Shown here piece by piece: positions 6,907-10,720 of a DNA stretch of 10,720 bases (positions within the stretch are counted from its first letter, which is position 1; each line of letters starts with the position of its first letter). Position numbers and translations under genes: made by a program. The notes under the pieces were generated by a model. It made no database searches and was not told the DNA's origin. It saw nothing but the letters and a program-made list of their open reading frames with translations. This DNA is from an uncultured Altererythrobacter sp. (GTDB lineage Bacteria; Pseudomonadota; Alphaproteobacteria; Sphingomonadales; Sphingomonadaceae), in contig CALFEA010000052.1 of NCBI GenBank assembly GCA_937950385.1, positions 1-10,720 of the forward strand, written 5' to 3'.

Positions 6907-7659
6907 TTACCCCAACATCGCCATTCCGCCATTCACATGCACGGTTTCCCCCGTGACATAGCCTGCCTCGCGGCTGGCGAGATAGGCCACCGCTGCGCCA
7001 ATATCGCCGCCCTCACCCATGCGGCCCATTGGAATGCGGGCATTGAGCGCGTCTTTTTGCGCATCGGGCAATTCGTCCGTCATGGCTGTGCGGATAAATC
7101 CGGGCGCAACGCAATTAACGGTGACACCGCGGCTGGCGAGTTCTTGGCCAAGGCTTTTCGACATGCCGACTAGGCCTGCTTTGGCCGCGGCATAGTTCAT
7201 TTGCCCGGGATTACCGGTGGCGCCGACGACGCTGGTGATGGAGATAATTCGGCCAAATTTCGCCTTTATCATTGGACGAGCACTGGCGCGCATCAGGCGG
7301 AACGCAGCCTCCAGATTGATGCGGATCACATCGTCCCATTCCTCATCCTTCATCCGCATCGCCAGATTATCGCGGGTGATACCGGCATTGTTCACGAGGA
7401 TGTCGATGCCGCCCAGCGTATCAACCGTGGCCGGGATCAGAGCATCAACCTCTGATGCATCACTCAAATTGCAATTGATCTCAACATGATCGCCGCCGGT
7501 CTCTTTGTTCAGCTGCTCGCGAAAGATGCGCAATTTTTCGCCATTGGAACCCGATAACGCGACCCGCGCGCCCTGCCCTGCAAGCGCGCGTGCGATTTCA
7601 GAGCCAATGCCCCCGCTTGCGCCAGTGACCAATGCGTTCATTCCTTCAAGCGAAAACAT
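6907..7659 (-). CDS. fabG: 3-oxoacyl-ACP reductase FabG
   Basis: This 250-residue short-chain dehydrogenase/reductase reduces 3-ketoacyl-ACP to 3-hydroxyacyl-ACP with NADPH in cytosolic type II fatty acid synthesis. Visible marks are the Rossmann glycine motif TGASGGIG (12-19), NNAG (90-93) and the catalytic tetrad N115, S143, Y156 and K160 in YAAAK. It also has the PGFIRTAMT stretch (186-194) and the FabG-type ending VHVNGGMAML. Length and ending match FabG rather than a generic SDR. ATG 7659 has GAGGA (minus strand, 7666-7670) 6 nt upstream, and this overlaps the stop codon of the preceding gene. It is the third gene of the fabD operon. No acpP or fabF is seen within the 220 bp downstream before dnaN. 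Confidence 0.96.
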   Translation of the reverse strand: MFSLEGMNALVTGASGGIGSEIARALAGQGARVALSGSNGEKLRIFREQLNKETGGDHVEINCNLSDASEVDALIPATVDTLGGIDILVNNAGITRDNLAMRMKDEEWDDVIRINLEAAFRLMRASARPMIKAKFGRIISITSVVGATGNPGQMNYAAAKAGLVGMSKSLGQELASRGVTVNCVAPGFIRTAMTDELPDAQKDALNARIPMGRMGEGGDIGAAVAYLASREAGYVTGETVHVNGGMAMLG

Positions 7660-7665
7660 ATCTAT

Positions 7666-7670
7666 TCCTC
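7666..7670 (-). promoter_or_regulatory. fabG ribosome-binding site overlapping the upstream stop codon
   Basis: On the minus strand TGAGGAATAGATATG joins the TGA of the exported protein gene (7671-7669) to the fabG ATG (7659). GAGGA uses the last two bases of the stop codon. The arrangement favours translational coupling within one transcript. Confidence 0.7.
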
Positions 7671-8433
7671 AATTATTTGCAGACGGCGGAGTGGGTGTTT
7701 GTTCTGACCGCGTTGATGGGTTCCGCGCTCGCGGCGGAGATGATGGCGGAGGCTCTGAACGCGCAGGTGGCTGGGATGCGGTCTTGGTATCGCTTTGCGC
7801 TGTCTGATCCCCCAATGATTCTTTTTCAAACAATTGCCACGTGAGGTCCTTGATCGTGCCGAGGAACAACAAATGGGTCACCTGCCCCTTTTCTTCCTCA
7901 GAAATAGTCGGAAGCTTCTCGGTTAGCTTTTTGTCCAGCGCATAGTTTGCAAGCAATACCTCAAAGCCTGGCTTGGCATCATCGCCAGCCGCATTGACCA
8001 AGCCGCTAGCGATGGTGGCCAGCGCGCTTTCCATGGCCTTTGCCTCTTTTGCATCCAGCGAAGAAAAGAACGTACCCACATTCTCGCGGGCCTTGGGCAT
8101 TCCAGCATTGGCGGCGTTTTCTTCCAACACAAAAGTCGCGTAAAATGCTGCCATTGTTTCTTGCGAAGATGTCCACGAAAGATCCTCGCGGCATTGCGCG
8201 GCCCGGGCCAAGGAAACTTTGAAATTAGTCGGCGTGCTTGGCGTCTTTCCAAAATCATAGGCGCTTGCCCAAGCATCGAATTCGCGCTGCTGATCCGCGC
8301 TATAATCGCGCATGACGCATTGCAATTGCTCGTCAATTTCAGCGGATTGGGCGTTCAAACTGTCGCTTGCAGCCTCACTGGCATTGGCCGGCGCGCTCAT
8401 GAAAAATGCGGCAAGTGATAGAGCTTTCAGCAT
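7669..8433 (-). CDS. Exported protein of unknown function with proline-rich C-terminal tail
   Basis: This is a 254-residue protein that I do not recognise. It opens with a signal peptide: Lys3, a hydrophobic core to about residue 13, then Ala-Asn-Ala (16-18) as a likely signal peptidase I site. The body (about 20-210) is mostly helical-looking and rich in Ala, Glu and Lys, with two cysteines (39, 81) that could pair in the periplasm. The last 37 residues (218-254) are a disordered tail rich in Pro, Ser and Thr with several Arg, which could reach across or bind the cell wall. It is tightly placed in the operon: its ATG shares a base with the fabD stop (TAATG) and its stop overlaps the fabG ribosome-binding site. 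No enzymatic motif is visible. The location between two cytosolic lipid enzymes suggests co-expression with envelope growth rather than a part in the fatty acid cycle. Confidence 0.8.
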   Translation of the reverse strand: MLKALSLAAFFMSAPANASEAASDSLNAQSAEIDEQLQCVMRDYSADQQREFDAWASAYDFGKTPSTPTNFKVSLARAAQCREDLSWTSSQETMAAFYATFVLEENAANAGMPKARENVGTFFSSLDAKEAKAMESALATIASGLVNAAGDDAKPGFEVLLANYALDKKLTEKLPTISEEEKGQVTHLLFLGTIKDLTWQLFEKESLGDQTAQSDTKTASQPPARSEPPPSSPPRARNPSTRSEQTPTPPSANN

Positions 8434-9374
8434 TAGCTAACGCCCTTCGCAAAACCTTCCAGATCGTCCATTGTAATGAGGCTGATCGCTTCTGCCTCGC
8501 CTGCGATTTTGCGGATCATTGGGCTAAGGACTTTGCCGCCAAGCTCAACAAATTGCTCTACGCCGTCGCTGTGCATTTGCGCCACGCTTTCACGCCAGCG
8601 CACGCGGCCAGTGACTTGCTCAACCAACAGGCGTTGCTCTTCTGCTGGATCGGTTACGGCAGAGGCGGTGACATTGGCATAAAGCGGCACAGACAAAGCG
8701 CCGGGCGGTGTATCAGTAAGCGCCTGCGCCATACGGTCAGCGGCGGGCTGCATAAGCGAACAATGGAACGGGGCGGATACAGGCAGAGCAATACCGCGTT
8801 TGATCCCGTGCTCTTTCACCAGCGCAATCGCGCGGTCAATCGCGCCCTTGTGACCGGAAATGACGACTTGGCCAGGGTCATTATCATTCGCCACATCGCA
8901 CTCTTCACCCTCGGCAGCCGCAGCGGCAAGCGCGGTGGCTTTTTCAATGTCAGCGCCCAATAAAGCGGCCATTGCGCCCTCGCCCACAGGCACGGCGGCC
9001 TGCATCGCTTGTCCGCGCAGTTTGAGCAGCCGCGCCGTGTCCGAAAGGCTAAACGCGCCCGCTGCACATAATGCTGTGTATTCGCCCAAGGAATGCCCCG
9101 CCACGCATGCAGCCTTGTCTGAGAGCACCACGCCAAATTCGCGCTCCAACACGCGCAGCGTCGCCATCGCATTGGCCATAATCGCAGGCTGCGCATTTTC
9201 AGTCAGAGTAAGCTGATCCTCAGGCCCGTCGGACATAATCGCGGAGAGCTTTTGCGAAAGCGCCTCGTCGACCTCTTCGAACACTTCGCGCGCGGCGCTG
9301 CTGGCAGCGGCAAGCTCGCTGCCCATGCCCACTTTTTGGCTGCCTTGTCCGGGAAAAACGAATGCGCGTTTCAT
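8433..9374 (-). CDS. fabD: Malonyl-CoA:ACP transacylase FabD
   Basis: FabD transfers malonyl from CoA to the acyl carrier protein to supply fatty acid elongation in the cytosol. The 313-residue length fits the family. The N-terminus FVFPGQGSQKVGMG holds the oxyanion Gln (about 10-13). GHSLGEY (93-99) carries the nucleophile Ser95, and R120 (KLRGQAM) matches the malonyl-carboxylate-binding Arg. H204 in APFHCSLM is the catalytic His and Q253 in VEQVTGRVRW the supporting Gln. ATG 9374 is chosen over the in-frame upstream start at 9425: AAGGA (9381-9385, minus strand) lies 6 nt before it, and the protein then begins MKRAFVFPGQGSQ as in relatives. The upstream start would also run into the inverted repeat. 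The stop overlaps the next ATG (TAATG). Confidence 0.97.
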   Translation of the reverse strand: MKRAFVFPGQGSQKVGMGSELAAASSAAREVFEEVDEALSQKLSAIMSDGPEDQLTLTENAQPAIMANAMATLRVLEREFGVVLSDKAACVAGHSLGEYTALCAAGAFSLSDTARLLKLRGQAMQAAVPVGEGAMAALLGADIEKATALAAAAAEGEECDVANDNDPGQVVISGHKGAIDRAIALVKEHGIKRGIALPVSAPFHCSLMQPAADRMAQALTDTPPGALSVPLYANVTASAVTDPAEEQRLLVEQVTGRVRWRESVAQMHSDGVEQFVELGGKVLSPMIRKIAGEAEAISLITMDDLEGFAKGVS

Positions 9375-9397
9375 GGTGGTTCCTTGCTTATTAATCA

Positions 9398-9480
9398 GGT
9401 CCGCCCTCACACTCCGCCCTGCCACCCGGAATATTTTCGGATAGTATCCGCTTAGCAGGGCGGAGGGTGAAGGCGGGACC
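9398..9480. repeat. 83-bp imperfect inverted repeat in the fabD leader
   Basis: The left arm 9398-9422 and right arm 9455-9480 are reverse complements, apart from two mismatches and one extra base. The perfect innermost part of the stem is CTCCGCCCTGC/GCAGGGCGGAG. The 32-nt centre contains a second small hairpin, CGGATA/TATCCG (9438-9450). The element lies between the carboxypeptidase stop (9501-9499) and the fabD ribosome-binding site (9380-9385). No T-tract follows on either strand and I see no target-site duplication. It may be a repetitive extragenic palindrome or MITE-like unit, a terminator-like or mRNA-stability structure, or a leader regulating fabD. Confidence 0.7.
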
Positions 9481-9498
9481 GCTATCGTTCAAAATCAA

Positions 9499-10329
9499 CT
9501 AAACGCGCCCAGCCGGACTCGCAAGGCCGAAGGGCACGATCATATTGCCTGCATCATGCCCAATCTGCGCGCGGCCCAAATAGGGTATGCCCGCTCTTGC
9601 GCACCAAAACTTGGCAATGTCCTCTGCTTCTTGGCCGAATTCGCGGTCATTTTCCGGCACAGCATTGACTGTACCCAGCCTCAGGCCAGCGAGGCGCGGC
9701 AAAGTTCCCGCAAGGCTGAAGAACAGACGGTCGACGGAATAAAGATGCTCGCTGACCTCCTCCACCATCACCACATGGCCCGACAAATCCGGCATCAGCG
9801 GCGTGTTGATCAGCATGGCGAGCGTGATCAGATTAAACGCAACCACCGGCGTTTGCCCGTCCAAGCTGGGCTCCAAGCCGCTGGCATCCCCGCCAAACCA
9901 TTTGAGCACGCGGCGCACCGCATCGCGGCCATATTCGCTGCGCGCGCTAACCGGCATGGAGCCATGCACCGGCTGGCCAATGCCATTGCGGTAAAGTGCG
10001 GCGAGCAAATAGCCGCAATCGGAAAAACCCACATAAGTCTTGGATTTGGCGGACGCATTCATCCGTGCAATCGCCGCCTCTGCAATCCGGTTGGAGCCAT
10101 AGCCGCCCTTGGCAAACCACACCGCATCAAAAGCCGGATCATTGGCGCATTCCAGCAAAGCCTCCAGCCGCATCAGGTCAGGCCCGGCAAAATGGCCGTG
10201 GCTGGCAAAGCACTGCTCGTGGAAGGTCGCGGTGTGTTCAGGAAATTCTGCCGCAATCAAATCGTCCAATGCCTCGGCATGATCGCGCGTAATTGCAGTT
10301 GCTGGTGCACAAATAGCTATTCTTGTCAT
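9499..10329 (-). CDS. ldcA: LD-carboxypeptidase (peptidase family S66)
   Basis: This 276-residue serine peptidase belongs to the group that removes the terminal D-Ala from the murein tetrapeptide L-Ala-D-Glu-mDap-D-Ala during cytosolic peptidoglycan recycling. The S66 triad is visible: nucleophile Ser103 in VGFSDCGY, Glu190 in MVEEVSEHLYSVDR and His258 in IGHDAGN. FAKGGYGSNRI (72-82) matches the conserved A-x-R-G-G-Y-G block, with Lys in place of the usual Arg. Length is slightly short, as many members run to about 300, but both domains are present. The start ATG 10329 yields MTRIAICAPA, a typical S66 N-terminus. It is divergent from a Mur ligase gene 58 bp away, which supports a peptidoglycan role. 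The symbol ldcA is by family analogy. Confidence 0.9.
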   Translation of the reverse strand: MTRIAICAPATAITRDHAEALDDLIAAEFPEHTATFHEQCFASHGHFAGPDLMRLEALLECANDPAFDAVWFAKGGYGSNRIAEAAIARMNASAKSKTYVGFSDCGYLLAALYRNGIGQPVHGSMPVSARSEYGRDAVRRVLKWFGGDASGLEPSLDGQTPVVAFNLITLAMLINTPLMPDLSGHVVMVEEVSEHLYSVDRLFFSLAGTLPRLAGLRLGTVNAVPENDREFGQEAEDIAKFWCARAGIPYLGRAQIGHDAGNMIVPFGLASPAGRV

Positions 10330-10349
10330 TTCAGCATGATAGCCACCTT
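10326..10349 (-). promoter_or_regulatory. Three-codon upstream ORF overlapping the LD-carboxypeptidase start
   Basis: The Shine-Dalgarno-like AAGGTGG (minus strand, 10349-10343) is 5 nt from an ATG at 10337 that reads ATG CTG AAA TGA, and that TGA overlaps the ldcA ATG (AATGA). For ldcA itself the same site is 13 nt away, which is long. No in-frame alternative ldcA start exists in this stretch. It may be chance, or ldcA may be translated by re-initiation after the mini-ORF. Confidence 0.35.
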
Positions 10350-10387
10350 GTCATAGCCCGCACAACACAATAGCGGTGTTTTTCGTT

Positions 10388-10720
10388 ATGACAGACAGTT
10401 CAGACAAAACTTCTTCCGCGCCCTTCCAAACGCAAAAGCGTTATTTTTTCTGCGGCATAGGCGGCTCAGGCATGCTGCCGCTTGCGCAAATATTAAAAGG
10501 GCATGGCTCACAAGTTAGCGGCTCGGACCGCAGCCATGATCAAGGCCGCTCGCCAGAAAAATTCGCTTGGCTGGAGGCAAATGGTTTCGACCTAGCTCCG
10601 CAAGACGGCAGCGGGATTGTCTCTAGCGACCAAATATTGATCGCTTCTGCTGCAGTTGAAGACACTGTGCCTGAAATGGTTCAGGCGCGCCGCGTTGGGT
10701 GCAAGCGCCAAACCCGCGCC
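10388..10720 (+). CDS. Mur ligase family protein, N-terminal part (MurC/Mpl-like)
   Basis: The frame starts at ATG 10388 and is open to the right edge (111 codons, gene truncated by the window). After a polar lead of about 17 residues, RYFFCGIGGSGMLPLAQIL (18-36) is the nucleotide-binding glycine motif at the start of MurC and Mpl. It is followed by VSGSDRSHDQGRSPEKFAWL, where GSD (45-47) is the typical end of the second strand of the Rossmann-like domain that binds UDP-MurNAc. ILIASAAVEDTVPEM (83-97) fits the S-x-A-v-x-x-x-x-P-E motif. The ATP-binding GTHGKT loop lies beyond the window, so MurC (adds L-Ala) and Mpl (adds recycled tripeptide) cannot be told apart by sequence here. Divergence from an LD-carboxypeptidase gene, whose product makes that tripeptide, leans toward a recycling ligase. 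No clear ribosome-binding site is present. Confidence 0.85.
   Translation, partial: MTDSSDKTSSAPFQTQKRYFFCGIGGSGMLPLAQILKGHGSQVSGSDRSHDQGRSPEKFAWLEANGFDLAPQDGSGIVSSDQILIASAAVEDTVPEMVQARRVGCKRQTRA

Noticed and set aside
8406..8963. 185-codon plus-strand ORF antisense to fabD
   Set aside because: Shadow of fabD; no motif, no ribosome-binding site and no partner gene.
9556..10356. 266-codon plus-strand ORF antisense to the LD-carboxypeptidase gene
   Set aside because: It mirrors a gene with a clear S66 triad. Its translation is rich in His, Arg, Gln and Ala with no domain, as expected for a shadow frame.
10348..10376. TTGTCA followed by TAGCGG as a promoter for the Mur ligase gene
   Set aside because: The -10 is poor and the spacing to the start codon would leave almost no leader; not supportable.
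1..10720. CRISPR array, tRNA, rRNA, insertion sequence or toxin-antitoxin pair
   Set aside because: No regularly spaced repeats, cloverleaf-like sequence, transposase motifs or paired small toxin/antitoxin genes were seen on either strand.

Overview
The window looks like chromosomal DNA from an alphaproteobacterium, most likely a sphingomonad (Erythrobacteraceae-like). The reasons are the protein signatures (DnaN, FabD, FabG, a DUF2855 protein, a D-aminoacylase-like amidohydrolase), moderate-to-high GC and tight minus-strand operons with overlapping start and stop codons. The taxonomic placement is inference from protein style, not a database match. I see no phage, transposase, integrase, CRISPR array, rRNA or tRNA.

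Layout. The left edge (2-1069, +) is the C-terminal part of an Amidohydro_3 enzyme. It converges on an AraC-type regulator (1105-2079, -). The spacer 2080-2355 holds a perfect 22-bp palindrome (2149-2170) and a plausible promoter for an ASCH-domain gene (2356-2814, +). That gene converges on a small four-helix membrane protein (2928-3287, -). From here almost everything is on the minus strand. In transcription order, dnaN (6671-5544) is followed by a small lipoprotein (5544-5206), a glutathione S-transferase-like protein (5209-4583) and a DUF2855 protein (4543-3455). The first three are joined by overlapping stop/start codons. Upstream of dnaN lies a 235-bp spacer with three stem-loops, and before that a lipid-synthesis operon: fabD (9374-8433), an unrecognised exported protein with a proline-rich tail (8433-7669) and fabG (7659-6907). 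Between this operon and an LD-carboxypeptidase gene (10329-9499, -) is an 83-bp imperfect inverted repeat. The right edge (10388-10720, +) is the start of a Mur ligase family gene, divergent from the carboxypeptidase.

Functional reading. FabD loads malonyl onto acyl carrier protein and FabG does the first reduction of each elongation cycle. The LD-carboxypeptidase and the Mur ligase probably act together in peptidoglycan turnover or recycling. DnaN is the replication clamp, and its downstream partners (lipoprotein, GST, DUF2855) have no obvious replication role, so they probably share only transcription.

I did not find a convincing new defence, mobile or biosynthetic system. The points most worth a second look are the exported protein wedged between fabD and fabG, the lipoprotein wedged between dnaN and the GST gene, the 83-bp inverted repeat in the fabD leader, and the 22-bp palindrome upstream of the AraC-type gene.
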